64,000 nucleotides of DNA, taken from positions 5,071 to 69,070 of the forward strand of contig DATMAU010000023.1 of assembly GCA_035559775.1 (NCBI GenBank), in the 5' to 3' direction. The DNA is from AG1 sp035559775 (lineage in GTDB: Archaea; Thermoproteota; Thermoprotei_A; Sulfolobales; AG1). A model generated the notes under the pieces. It did not search any database. It saw only the letters and a list, made by a program, of their open reading frames with translations, and was not told the DNA's origin. The translations under genes and the position numbers were made by a program. Positions 34,294-42,692 of the stretch are shown one piece after another; position 1 is the first letter of the stretch, and each line of letters begins with the position of its first letter.

Positions 34294-34971
34294 ATGTCTA
34301 GAAAGGATCTTCTCAAAGCTATGGAGGAGAAAACGCTGTTGCAGTTGGCCCTAGACCTTGTGGATCTTGAGATCGCATCGAGACTTGCTAGGCAAGCATC
34401 TGAGGCTGGGATCGATATTGTGGAGATCGGGACACCTCTGCTCAAGGCCCACGGTATCAGGGCTGTTGAGGAGGTAAGATCGGTAGCTAGCGGATCCTTT
34501 ATAATGGTTGATACCAAGACAGCCGATGCCGGGGCAATAGAGGCTGAGATTGTTAGCAGAGCTGGTGGGGATGCGATGAGTGTGTTAGGTCTATCTAGCT
34601 ATGAGACTATTGAAGAGACCACTGCGAGAGGAAGGGATCTAGATGTCTCGGTATGGATAGATATGATCCATATAAATGATCCCGTGAAGAGGGCTGAAGA
34701 GCTAAGACACATGGAGCCTGATATAATAATAGCCCACATCGGAGTGGATGTTCAGAGAAGCAGGGGGATAACTGTTGAGAGCTTGGAGAGAGAGGTTAGG
34801 GATCTTGTCGAGAAAGGCTTCAGAGTAGCTGTTGCTGGAGGTATAAAAGGTAACGCTATAAAGAGAATGTCAGATCTAGGGGCGTCGGTGATAATAATTG
34901 GGGGCTGGATCACGAAACACCACGACCCCTTAGAGAGGATGAGGGAAGCTGTAAGAATCCTGAGACAATGA
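34294..34971 (+). CDS. hps: 3-hexulose-6-phosphate synthase
   Basis: The 225-residue barrel belongs to the OMPDC superfamily, with LLQLALDLVDLEIASRLA at strand 1, DIVEIGTPLLKAHGIRAV and the catalytic MVDTKTADAGAIEAEI. GGDAMSVLG and HIGVDVQ are typical of Hps. It adds formaldehyde to ribulose 5-phosphate, or in archaea works in reverse to make pentoses. A GAGAGGGG ribosome site lies six bases before the ATG. The partner isomerase (PHI) is not in the window. A hairpin and T-run at 35030-35055 lie after it. Confidence 0.92.
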   Translation: MSRKDLLKAMEEKTLLQLALDLVDLEIASRLARQASEAGIDIVEIGTPLLKAHGIRAVEEVRSVASGSFIMVDTKTADAGAIEAEIVSRAGGDAMSVLGLSSYETIEETTARGRDLDVSVWIDMIHINDPVKRAEELRHMEPDIIIAHIGVDVQRSRGITVESLEREVRDLVEKGFRVAVAGGIKGNAIKRMSDLGASVIIIGGWITKHHDPLERMREAVRILRQ

Positions 34972-35029
34972 TCCATGGTTGCGAAGATCGCTAAAAACAC
35001 CACGGATCATAGCATACAGACAAAGACCT

Positions 35030-35055
35030 ACCTCACCACATTTTGAGGTTTTCTT
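35030..35055 (+). terminator. Hairpin and T-run after hps
   Basis: ACCTCA (35030-35035) pairs with TGAGGT (35044-35049) around an eight-base loop, and TTTCTTT follows. It lies about 60 bases after the hps stop. Confidence 0.45.
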
Positions 35056-35174
35056 TAGCAGCTATACGGTGGTTAGTAAATATCGTTTCACAGCCACCGG
35101 TTATAGGAGATGTGGAGAGTACTTGTAGTTAGTAATAGTCATAAACCCTCAGCCATATTATATATGGATGGGTT

Positions 35175-35672
35175 ATGGGGATACAGGTGTGGGGAGATCT
35201 TGTGAGGACTAGTGGTAGCATAGCCCAGGCTATAGAGACTCTCAGATCGTCTGGAAAGGATCTCGCCGCCCTCTTTAACGAAACATTCCTAGCTGTGGAA
35301 CCTGTGTATAAAAATATAGGGGTAGTGATCAAGGAGATCGGCAGGGGTTATGCTAAGGCTGTCTTCAACATGAGTGAAAACATAGCTAGATGGGGAGGTG
35401 TTGTGAACGGGGGTGTTATAATGACCGTGATCGATATGGTCATCGGGGTCTCCGTTATGACCGTTAATGATGGTATTGACCAATACACTGCAGAGCTTAA
35501 GGTTCACTTTCTAGAACCCCTCAGAATAGATCCTTTCACAGCTATTGGTAGGGTTATAAGGAAGGGTGGGACGTTGGTCGTAGGTGAGGGGGAGATCTAT
35601 GATGGTGAGAACAGGCTCTGTGCTAAGGGGATTGGTACGTGGTTTATTGTTAAGAGAAGGAATACGGGCTAG
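35175..35672 (+). CDS. Hotdog-fold thioesterase (PaaI/YdiI type)
   Basis: The 165-residue protein has the hotdog thioesterase region RWGGVVNGGVIMTVIDMVIGVSVM, where the Asn-Gly-Gly and following Asp are usual, then DQYTAELKVHFLEPLRIDPFTAIGRVIRKGGTLVVGEGEIYD, the typical second half. It would cleave acyl-CoA thioesters. A long N-terminal helix precedes the fold. The ATG has a TATA-like ATTATATA about 20 bases upstream. The Trm10 gene begins 29 bases later, so both may share an mRNA. Confidence 0.88.
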   Translation: MGIQVWGDLVRTSGSIAQAIETLRSSGKDLAALFNETFLAVEPVYKNIGVVIKEIGRGYAKAVFNMSENIARWGGVVNGGVIMTVIDMVIGVSVMTVNDGIDQYTAELKVHFLEPLRIDPFTAIGRVIRKGGTLVVGEGEIYDGENRLCAKGIGTWFIVKRRNTG

Positions 35673-35701
35673 GAGCAGGGCTCCTTGTTAGAGGATCTGG
35701 C

Positions 35702-36484
35702 TTGAGGCTTGTAATAATAGATCTCGGTGCTATTCATATACATAGCCCCAGAGAGCTTAAGAGCCTAGCAATACAGATCGAACTTACAAACTCGATAGTT
35801 ATGAGAAAACTCGGAACCAGGGTTATTGCAGTAGCCCCTATGAAAACCATAGGGCTGGATTATATAGAAGCCTCGTCACTGCGTTCCGGCTATAGACTCC
35901 TAATAGCCCCTATAGAGAGAGTTATCGATATGTTCGGTGCCAAGAGGGTTATCGTTCTAGACCCCTATGGTGAGCATGACCTAAGGGTAGAGGATCTAGA
36001 GTGGGCTGAAACAGTAATCCTTGGAGGCATAGTTGACAGAACCCCTATAAAGGGCATAACAACACTGCTTAGGAACACAGGCTTGCCTTGGGCGCCTACC
36101 ATGAGGATCGCATTGAGGGGATCTATATTAGGGGTTCCAAGCGAGATAAACAATATAGCGGCTATACTGGTGAAAGCCCTAGAGATAGGGAACCTTGAGA
36201 ACGCGATAAAAGAGATCCAGCCTAAGAGGGATGCCATAATGAGGGCTTCTGCAGAGATTCCGAGGCTCCTGAAAAACCTTGGGAGGAGCCCTAATGCCGA
36301 GGATCTTGTTGAGATCTATAAATCTCTCAGGACATGGCTTAACCTAGATAGCATTGGCATGATGAGAGCCCTTATTAGATGTGATAGGAGAGATCTGGCA
36401 TCCATATGGCGGGAGAAGATCATTGCTGGAGAGATTATTTCGGAAAAACCTGGACAAGCGGTTCTGGGTCTTGCTAGGAGTTAG
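35702..36484 (+). CDS. trm10: Trm10-type tRNA (position 9) N1-methyltransferase, short form
   Basis: The 260-residue protein shows the SPOUT core of archaeal Trm10: LVIIDLGAIHIHSPRELKSLAIQIELTNSIVMRKL near the start, VIVLDPYGEHDLRVEDLEWAETVILGGIVDR and LRGSILGVPSEINNIAAILVKALE, which forms the knot that holds S-adenosylmethionine. The Sulfolobus enzyme that methylates A9 of tRNA carries a further N-terminal domain of about 90 residues, which is absent here: the TTG start (ribosome site GAGGATCT) begins right at the SPOUT fold. The upstream DNA in this frame has no ATG or better start. So this is a trimmed form; the assignment rests on remembered family sequence. Confidence 0.78.
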   Translation: MRLVIIDLGAIHIHSPRELKSLAIQIELTNSIVMRKLGTRVIAVAPMKTIGLDYIEASSLRSGYRLLIAPIERVIDMFGAKRVIVLDPYGEHDLRVEDLEWAETVILGGIVDRTPIKGITTLLRNTGLPWAPTMRIALRGSILGVPSEINNIAAILVKALEIGNLENAIKEIQPKRDAIMRASAEIPRLLKNLGRSPNAEDLVEIYKSLRTWLNLDSIGMMRALIRCDRRDLASIWREKIIAGEIISEKPGQAVLGLARS

Positions 36485-36944
36485 TTCTTTCTCGCAAGAC
36501 ACAGGGTTTTATCTATTACATGTGCTTGTAATCGCCGAACACTGTTCCATGCATACCTATCCATCATACATGGTACGAAGACTTAAACATGGCATAAGAA
36601 CCTATAACCCTAAGCCGTAGCTAACTGTTTCGGATTTAATAGAAGTTTGTATGGGTTGGTATCGATTATTGGTTAAGGGGGGTTTGCTGAGGTCTAGGGA
36701 GATATGGAGACTGGGGATCGGCTATAGCTTTGGGTGTAGTGGGAGGTTTAGGGGGGATGTTGGGAAGATTATAGGTGTTGCTAGAAAAGAGTAGCCTGGA
36801 TGAGTATTTGGGTATAGAATAGGGTCTATTGAGATGTGGAGGCTAGGCTAAGCCCTGTATTGTGTGGGAGTAACATTATATAAGGGTTATTATTAATTGA
36901 GCAGAGATCATGGAAAGCCTTCTAAAATATCTAAAACACACCAA
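36485..36944 (+). other. 460-base stretch without a convincing gene, G-rich in the middle
   Basis: From about 36650 to 36860 the plus strand is unusually G-rich. A frame of about 34 codons from a TTG at 36670 reads LVKGGLLRSREIWRLGIGY and on, ending at 36794; it looks like part of a decayed gene that I cannot identify. A TATA box ATTATATAA at 36875-36883 lies near the end and belongs to the following repeat. Confidence 0.4.
36875..36883 (+). promoter_or_regulatory. TATA box before repeat copy B1
   Basis: ATTATATAA lies about 25 bases before 36905, so a transcript would start close to the ATG at 36910 and run through the B1 repeat. It is the only B copy where I see a promoter close by. Confidence 0.4.
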
Positions 36945-37130
36945 GATGTGGGGGTCTCCCCACAGCAGTGAACCAGAGCAAAGCTATGAGGGGGAGCTGT
37001 GGGTTGGGGGTCACCCTGAATGGGTGGAGGCCAATGATATGGGCCCCAATGATAGAGGCCCTGAGGCCAATGAAACCAAGGGAAGAGCGGCTGGTATCAA
37101 GCAATATCAACCGCAATGAAACCCGAACCC
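36945..37130 (+). repeat. Family B repeat, copy B1
   Basis: About 185 bases are shared with 51491-51665 and 63796-63980 (both inverted). The right end is ATGAAACCCGAACCCC, after which the copies diverge. CCCACAGC (36959-36966) pairs with GCTGTGGG (36996-37003), and CACCC (37012-37016) with GGGTG (37022-37026). In one frame the copy B1 reads GVTLNGWRPMIW and PMKPREERL, which looks like the C-terminal tail of a transposase, but no transposase is present. It may be a solo 3' end of a TnpB-type element carrying its guide RNA, which is an inference. Confidence 0.65.
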
Positions 37131-37164
37131 CTAGGAGAGGTAAGCGTTTTAACCTCCATGCATA

Positions 37165-37653
37165 ATGATCAGAGGAGAGGGTTTGGAGAGAAGCTCTTAC
37201 GAGAACCTTTATAGCATGATTAGGCGGGGGCATAATAGGAAGGAGAGAAGAAAGACGACTGTTGAGGAGTATCTGGAGACGATCCACGAGCTTGAGAAGC
37301 ATGTCGGCTGGGTGAGAACCAAGGATCTCTCGAGGGTTCTTAACATAAAGCCCAGCAGTATTACAAAAACATTGAAGAAGCTCCACTCTGAAGGGCTCAT
37401 AATCTATGAGAAATACAGAGGAGCCAGACTGAGCAGGGCAGGGTTAGAGGCTATAAACAAGCTTGTGAGAAAACACAGAGTGCTTGCAGAACTACTCAAA
37501 GAGGCGGGATTGAGTGAGATAGATGCACAGGCTGAGGCTGAGAGGCTTGAGCACTTGGTGCCCGACTATCTAGTGGAGTATCTGGAGAAATTCCTCTTAA
37601 AGTATAGGGAGACGCTTCGTAGATGTGGAGACAAGGGTTCAGAGACTCTATAG
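37165..37653 (+). CDS. DtxR/MntR-family metal-dependent transcription regulator
   Basis: The 162-residue protein has the DtxR winged helix (TTVEEYLETIHELEKHVGWVRTKDLSRVLNIKPSSITKTLKKLHSEGLI), then YEKYRGARLSRAGLEAINKLVRKHRVLAELLKEAGLSEIDAQAEAERLEHLVPDYLVEYLEKFL, the dimerisation domain with metal-binding Glu and His. It would sense iron or manganese. An extra 25 residues precede the fold, and internal ATGs exist. The B1 repeat ends 34 bases upstream, so its own promoter may lie in the repeat. The MbfA-like metal transporter gene is 2.2 kb away and is a possible target. Confidence 0.88.
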   Translation: MIRGEGLERSSYENLYSMIRRGHNRKERRKTTVEEYLETIHELEKHVGWVRTKDLSRVLNIKPSSITKTLKKLHSEGLIIYEKYRGARLSRAGLEAINKLVRKHRVLAELLKEAGLSEIDAQAEAERLEHLVPDYLVEYLEKFLLKYRETLRRCGDKGSETL

Positions 37654-37666
37654 GTTATGGAGCGTT

Positions 37667-38377
37667 TTAAAGACCTAGGTATAGCTTCCCCAGCTCTCTA
37701 TGTTCCAAGAGATCCTGGGCTGCCCCCTCAAACACAACTCTGCCACTCACTAGGAGATAGGCTTTGTCACCGATCCCTAGGGCTGCTTTTGCGTTCTGCT
37801 CAACCAGGATTACTGGCACCCCTGTTTGGCTCTTTATCTCATAGATCTTGTTAAGCATAGCCTTTGCCAGCTTAGGTGCTAGCTGTGCGGTAGGCTCATC
37901 AACCATGAGGATCTTGGGCTTTCTAACAATAGCCATCGCCAGAGCTAGCATCTGCCTCTGCCCGCCTGAGAGTTGGTATGCTTTATATGTAAGCATACCC
38001 TTGAGTTCTGGGAAGAGCTCCATTACATCTAATATTCTTTCTTCGCCATATTTACCGAATGCATAGAGAGCCATCCTCAGGTTCTCAAGCACTGTGAGGT
38101 TTACAAAGACATTATCCACCTGGGGTAGGTAGACAAGCCCCGCCCTAGCCCTTCTATAAGGGGGCATCCCAGTTATATCCTCATCGCCTAGATAGATCCT
38201 ACCACTATATAGGGTTGATAAGCCCATGAAGGTCTTAAGCAACGTTGACTTTCCAGAGCCGTTTGGCCCTACAACAACCGTTATGCCCTTCTCATGGGCT
38301 GTGAATGTGACATCGTATAATACATGGAGTCTTGCATACCCAGCATTTATACCCTCGGCTCGTAGCAAGCTATCCAC
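37667..38377 (-). CDS. livF: Branched-chain amino-acid ABC transporter ATPase LivF-type
   Basis: The 236-residue ABC ATPase has Walker A GPNGSGKST, YLPQVDNVFVNLTVLENLRMAL (the LivF mark), signature YQLSGGQRQMLALAMAIV, Walker B LMVDEPTAQLAPKLA and VILVEQNAKAALGI. It closely follows LivG (eight-base overlap). Together they would drive a HAAT-type importer, but no permease (LivH, LivM) or binding protein lies in the window. The loop after Walker B reads TAQLAP instead of TAGLAP. Confidence 0.9.
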   Translation of the reverse strand: MDSLLRAEGINAGYARLHVLYDVTFTAHEKGITVVVGPNGSGKSTLLKTFMGLSTLYSGRIYLGDEDITGMPPYRRARAGLVYLPQVDNVFVNLTVLENLRMALYAFGKYGEERILDVMELFPELKGMLTYKAYQLSGGQRQMLALAMAIVRKPKILMVDEPTAQLAPKLAKAMLNKIYEIKSQTGVPVILVEQNAKAALGIGDKAYLLVSGRVVFEGAAQDLLEHRELGKLYLGL

Positions 38378-39137
38378 CCAGGTAACTCTCTATAACCAGG
38401 GGATTGCTAACCACGGTCTCGGGAGGTCCTGAAGCTATGATCTTGCCTCTATGCATAGCGTAAACATGATCCACGTATTTCAACGCTATATCAAGCCTGT
38501 GCTCAACAGCTAGGATCGTTATCCCTAGCTCGCTCACAGCTTTCCTCATATAGCTGAATATATCATGGGCAAGTGTAGGTAGTATCCCGGCTATAGGCTC
38601 GTCCATTATTACAAGCCTCGCCCTATTCATAAGGGCCCTTCCAAGCTCCAGGAGCTTTAACTGTCCTCCGCTTAGCTGGTAGGCATATTGATCCCAAACC
38701 CTGTCTAGGTTGAGGAACCTGAGCACCTTGAAAGCATATTCAGCCGCCTCTTTCTCCTCTGAAACCCACCTCCTCCCCATGTTACGCAAGAGCGAGCTTC
38801 TCGGAACACCTCTCCAGGAGACCAGCAGGTTTTCGAGAACAGTTAGTTTGAGGAAGGGCTGTGGTATCTGGAATGTCCTTACAATACCCAGCTCGTTGAT
38901 CCTGTGGGGCGGGAGGCCTGTTATATCCATACCATCATAGATAATCCTGCCAGAACTTGGCTTATAGATCCCAGATATAGCGTTTATCAACGAAGTCTTC
39001 CCCGAACCATTAGGACCTATCACCAGCGTTATCCTTCTCTCAGGCACCTCGATCGATGCACCATCAACGGCTCTGAGAGCGCCAAAGCTCAGTGTGAGAT
39101 CCATGGTCTTTAAAAGGATCTTGATCTCCTCACCCAC
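38370..39137 (-). CDS. livG: Branched-chain amino-acid ABC transporter ATPase LivG-type
   Basis: The ABC ATPase has Walker A GPNGSGKTSL, RTFQIPQPFLKLTVLENLLVSW (the LivG mark), signature YQLSGGQLKLLELGRALM, Walker B LVIMDEPIAGILPTLA and ILAVEHRLDIALKYVDHVYAM. I set the start at a GTG at 39137, because GATATAAAGC lies about 25-35 bases before it; an ATG at 39188 would give a longer N-terminus that does not look like a LivG, and an ATG at 39104 a shorter one. It is in operon with livF and lies just downstream of the 39212 gene. Confidence 0.88.
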   Translation of the reverse strand: MGEEIKILLKTMDLTLSFGALRAVDGASIEVPERRITLVIGPNGSGKTSLINAISGIYKPSSGRIIYDGMDITGLPPHRINELGIVRTFQIPQPFLKLTVLENLLVSWRGVPRSSLLRNMGRRWVSEEKEAAEYAFKVLRFLNLDRVWDQYAYQLSGGQLKLLELGRALMNRARLVIMDEPIAGILPTLAHDIFSYMRKAVSELGITILAVEHRLDIALKYVDHVYAMHRGKIIASGPPETVVSNPLVIESYLGG

Positions 39138-39211
39138 ACAGATACCCTGATATAATGTATTGATGAGCTGCTTTATATCTATCAACACATTATTTCATAA
39201 AATAGCATTGA

Positions 39212-39796
39212 TCATAGTGTGTTTCTAATCTCATCAATAGATCTGGATATATCGAGCCTACCATCAGGGCTCTTTGTAAAAACACCCCTGCTCTCGAGGA
39301 AACCGATCACGTGCTCAGCGCTCGCATCACTATCAGCACACAGCGCTATTATAATCCTTCTTGCCCGTGGTGTTAGCAGCTCCTTGGGTGTTTCATTAGC
39401 ACATCTAGAGATAGCCATAGCCATGTCCACAACCTCCTCCAAACCAGCGTCTGTCTCGATATAACCGCTTGTGGATGATGCTCTGTAGCCTCTAAGCCTT
39501 AAGAGATCCAGAAGGGGTTCTATATGGACAGGCCCTCCTATTACTTTTTGGAGATGCCTTACACTCAGCCTAGCTGTGAGGCCCTTGCTCCCAGCACTGC
39601 TGAGGCGAGTGCTTCTCACAATGTCTTTGATAAGCTCGATAGCTTCTCTAGCACCCATATAGTTATCATCAAACACGATTTTTATCACGCCCCCGTCCAT
39701 GGTCGCACTATAGATCCCAGGGATCTCTTCCGAGATTTTCTCAAGGATCTCTGAGCACTTGTTTCCACAGTTTATGGTATAGCTCTTCTTAACCAT
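39212..39796 (-). CDS. DUF2067-like archaeal protein
   Basis: The 194-residue protein is soluble. It has an N-terminal part with two Cys (INCGNKCSEIL), an alternation of strands and helices, and a C-terminal helix-turn-helix-like part (PRARRIIIALCADSDASAEHVIGFLESRGVF). It resembles the archaeal DUF2067 family, of unknown role; the match is by general character rather than a precise motif. It lies a short distance upstream of the livG/livF pair on the same strand, though that pair may have its own promoter. Confidence 0.6.
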   Translation of the reverse strand: MVKKSYTINCGNKCSEILEKISEEIPGIYSATMDGGVIKIVFDDNYMGAREAIELIKDIVRSTRLSSAGSKGLTARLSVRHLQKVIGGPVHIEPLLDLLRLRGYRASSTSGYIETDAGLEEVVDMAMAISRCANETPKELLTPRARRIIIALCADSDASAEHVIGFLESRGVFTKSPDGRLDISRSIDEIRNTL

Positions 39797-39885
39797 CTCG
39801 CAGCTCCAGATCTATATCGTTAACAAGCCCTAATATCCCAAAACAATGGATAGGGATATTATCATAGTATTTAAACTACCTGGAT

Positions 39886-40809
39886 CTACACCCTTATTCC
39901 TAATAACCCTGCTACAAACGATCCTATTATATACAGTACTGCTGATACGCCTAGTATGATCACCGTTGTCTCTGTTATCTCTCTGAGATAGCTCCTTCCA
40001 TGAAGAACCGAGCCGTATGTAGATATATACGCCAATATTACTACTGATAGGACTATAGATAGAGCAAAGGCTAGAAAGATCTCGTGGACTATGAAGTAGG
40101 GTATAGCTAGGATAACAGCTGTTAGGAAATACGCGATCCCTGTATACATTGCTGAAGTCCCAGGCCTCCCCATATTACCTTGCTTAGCCTGGGCATAGGC
40201 TGCAGCAGCCATAGCCATTGAGGCTGCAATCCCTGCTATGAGCCCAGCGATCCCAGCCATCACTGTGTTCTCGTACACGCCGAGTGTTCCAGCATGTATT
40301 CCCGAGATCTCTATTATCGCGTCAGAAAGGCCTAGAACTATGAAGCCTAGATAGGTTATCCTCTCCTCCTTAATACTATCTATAAGCATGTTCTCATGGC
40401 TGATCTCGTCGGATATTATCCGCTCCAGCTCCTCCCTCTCAGGGCTGTTCATCATAGGTAGGGCTTTCTTATACCTCTCTATGGTCTCGTTCTCCTTTCT
40501 CTCAAGGATCTTGATCGCTGTCGTAACCCCAAAGATCAGGGTCATAATCAAAGCTGCTAGAATCCTCAACCACGCTAGCCTCACACTACACCCACCGGTA
40601 AGGGATGACCAAAACCTATAGTGCCTCTCCTCGTGGGAGGCCATCTCTACAAGGATCCCTCTAGCGTGTTTAGGTACAAAAGGCATTCTGGAGAGCCACC
40701 TATATATGGCTCCATCTATATACTCATCCCTGCAAGAGGCTAGAGCTATACTTGACAGATCAACAGTGTCTTTGACACCACTCAATCTATCAACCAGTAA
40801 GAATAGCAT
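39886..40809 (-). CDS. Ferritin-like + VIT/CCC1 membrane iron exporter (MbfA-like)
   Basis: The 307-residue protein has a ferritin-like N-terminal domain with Glu and His ligands (EMASHEERHYRFW near 50-62 and DEISHENMLIDS near 136) and a C-terminal VIT1/CCC1 domain of four to five membrane segments (VLGLSDAIIEISGIHAGTLGVYENTV, then GIAASMAMAAAAYAQAKQG). The fusion is known as membrane-bound ferritin A in bacteria and plants' relatives, where it exports iron. A membrane segment also sits between the two halves at 80-97. The DtxR-type gene 2.2 kb away could regulate it. Confidence 0.87.
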   Translation of the reverse strand: MLFLLVDRLSGVKDTVDLSSIALASCRDEYIDGAIYRWLSRMPFVPKHARGILVEMASHEERHYRFWSSLTGGCSVRLAWLRILAALIMTLIFGVTTAIKILERKENETIERYKKALPMMNSPEREELERIISDEISHENMLIDSIKEERITYLGFIVLGLSDAIIEISGIHAGTLGVYENTVMAGIAGLIAGIAASMAMAAAAYAQAKQGNMGRPGTSAMYTGIAYFLTAVILAIPYFIVHEIFLAFALSIVLSVVILAYISTYGSVLHGRSYLREITETTVIILGVSAVLYIIGSFVAGLLGIRV

Positions 40810-41074
40810 TTTAAGAGTATAAATACAGAACCAGTGTGCACACTAGATCTCTATCCAAGAGTTCGGGCTTTATAGCCTGGTGCTGTTTTTATACTAGCCG
40901 CTCTACCTCTGACTTTATAGGGCACCAAAGACCCTTTATTGAAACCTCTTCGTAGGCGTAGACCTGTTCAGAGCAATCCTTATTTATAACTCCATGATCA
41001 TAGGAATGGCATGGATAAAAATCGGAAGGATCCTTGGTGGAATCTGAACGGTTTGCTAAACTCTGGTGTAGAAG

Positions 41075-42490
41075 CTATTCTCCTAGGATCTTCTTTAGAG
41101 CTGGGTATGCCTCTATAGCTCTTTCTCTCATTATTAACAGGTAGTACTGTTCCACAATGCCTATCGATAGCAGTATCCCTACACCAGATCCGTATGCAAG
41201 GGTTAGATCAGCTATTATTACTAGTGCAACGACTATTAATGTGCTTAGAAGCGTTAATGGATATATATATTTCCCCAGGATGGTTTCAAGGACCTTTGGG
41301 TTCCTCCTAAGCCCGGGGATCTCTAGCCCCGCCTTTATAAGCTTGTCAGCCTGTCCTGATGGGTTGAGACCTGCTACTTCAACCCACATGAATGCAAAGG
41401 CTAGGGCTAGTAGTGTGAATAAAACTGTATATATAGCAACCCTTGTTGGATTCGCTATGAGTTCTAAATAACCCCTAGGGGGTGATAGGTATATCAATAC
41501 CTGCTCGAGAAAGCCTGCAGCACCTGTGCCTGATAATATTGCTCTGAATATTAGGAAGTCTGCGAAGAGTATCGATACTAGTAGGACTGGCATGTTGGTT
41601 ACGTAGAGGAACTGGAGAGGAACTCTGGTTTTAAGTCCTCTCAGCCTCTGTGTTGTTACCGGTATATAGACCTTCATTCTCTGGAGATATATGAGAACCA
41701 CAGTTATTACTAAGAATGAGAGAAGCCCCAAGAGTCCTGGGAGGTATCCGAGGTTCGGGTTATATCTAACAAATATGTTCTCTATAGATAGGCCTCCGTT
41801 GAGAGAGCTATAAACTACATACGGTATGAATCCCAGGGGCTCTTGGGATCCTGTGCTAACAGGGAATGGTGAGAACAGATCGTTGACTATAACGCCCGCA
41901 GTTCCGGCTAGTATGAATAGCGATATACCGCTCCCTATACCCCAGCCCTTCTGGAGCATCTCATCGAGCAGTATCACTATCAGTGTCGCCCCTACAAGCT
42001 GCGCCCATACGAAGAACCTTATAAGTGGGTCTGCCTTAACATCAAATACTGGGTTGGGGCCTGTAAGCTCCCAGAAGTTTGAACCAACTATCACGAAACC
42101 CCCAGCCTCGACACCCGCTATTACCAAGGCGAGTGATTTCTGTGCCAGCGTGAAAGTCCTCCTACCCTCGGGTTTAGATAGATCTAGATCCACCAGCTTA
42201 GACCCAACGAGGATCTGCATAATAAGCCCGGCAGTAACTATAGGACCTATACCCAGCTGAGCCAAAGTGCCTTGGGAAGATGCAAAAACAACCTGGACTA
42301 TTGTTGGGAGAGCTGCAGCCGCACCAGCTGTATGCTGGATCCCATAGATAGGCGTAGAGGCCATCAATATATAGATCGCGAGTGCTAAGAAGGTGTAAAG
42401 GAACCTCATGCCAAGGCTAGGCTTAATAGCAGGCTTTGGCACACCAGGTATATACTCGCCCATCGATGCAAATACCTGTAGAACTCCCAA
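41075..42490 (-). CDS. secY: Preprotein translocase SecY (Sec61 alpha)
   Basis: The 471-residue protein has ten predicted membrane segments and the SecY family marks: a plug region (GIQHTAGAAAALPTIVQVVFASSQGTLAQLGIGPIVTAGLIMQILVG), GWGIGSGISLFILAGTAG, and VYIPVTTQRLRGLKTRVPLQFLYVTNMPVLL, the cytoplasmic loop that contacts the ribosome. A late FAFMWVEVAGLNPSGQADKLIKAGLEIPGLRRNPKVLETILGKYI segment is also standard. It forms the protein-conducting channel. It stands alone here, away from any ribosomal protein operon. TTTAAATAG lies about 30 bases before the ATG. Confidence 0.97.
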   Translation of the reverse strand: MGVLQVFASMGEYIPGVPKPAIKPSLGMRFLYTFLALAIYILMASTPIYGIQHTAGAAAALPTIVQVVFASSQGTLAQLGIGPIVTAGLIMQILVGSKLVDLDLSKPEGRRTFTLAQKSLALVIAGVEAGGFVIVGSNFWELTGPNPVFDVKADPLIRFFVWAQLVGATLIVILLDEMLQKGWGIGSGISLFILAGTAGVIVNDLFSPFPVSTGSQEPLGFIPYVVYSSLNGGLSIENIFVRYNPNLGYLPGLLGLLSFLVITVVLIYLQRMKVYIPVTTQRLRGLKTRVPLQFLYVTNMPVLLVSILFADFLIFRAILSGTGAAGFLEQVLIYLSPPRGYLELIANPTRVAIYTVLFTLLALAFAFMWVEVAGLNPSGQADKLIKAGLEIPGLRRNPKVLETILGKYIYPLTLLSTLIVVALVIIADLTLAYGSGVGILLSIGIVEQYYLLIMRERAIEAYPALKKILGE

Positions 42491-42666
42491 TCTCTTCCCA
42501 TAAACTAGATTTTAGAGAACTTTTAAATAGATAAATACACGGCTCGCCACGACCTAATAGGATCCGCTAACGTGTGCTGTTAACCTCACAACCATGGATC
42601 TCGAGGGTCGTCTAGATCCAGCTTGCTCTCTATGAGCAATGCTGCTGGAGACTGTGAGCTAGAGGT

Positions 42667-42676
42667 TATATAAAAC
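42667..42676 (+). promoter_or_regulatory. TATA box for the candidate small ORF at 42693
   Basis: TATATAAAAC with flanking GGT lies about 22-26 bases before the ATG at 42693, the spacing of archaeal leaderless promoters. Confidence 0.4.
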
Positions 42677-42692
42677 TCATAGATTATTGTCC

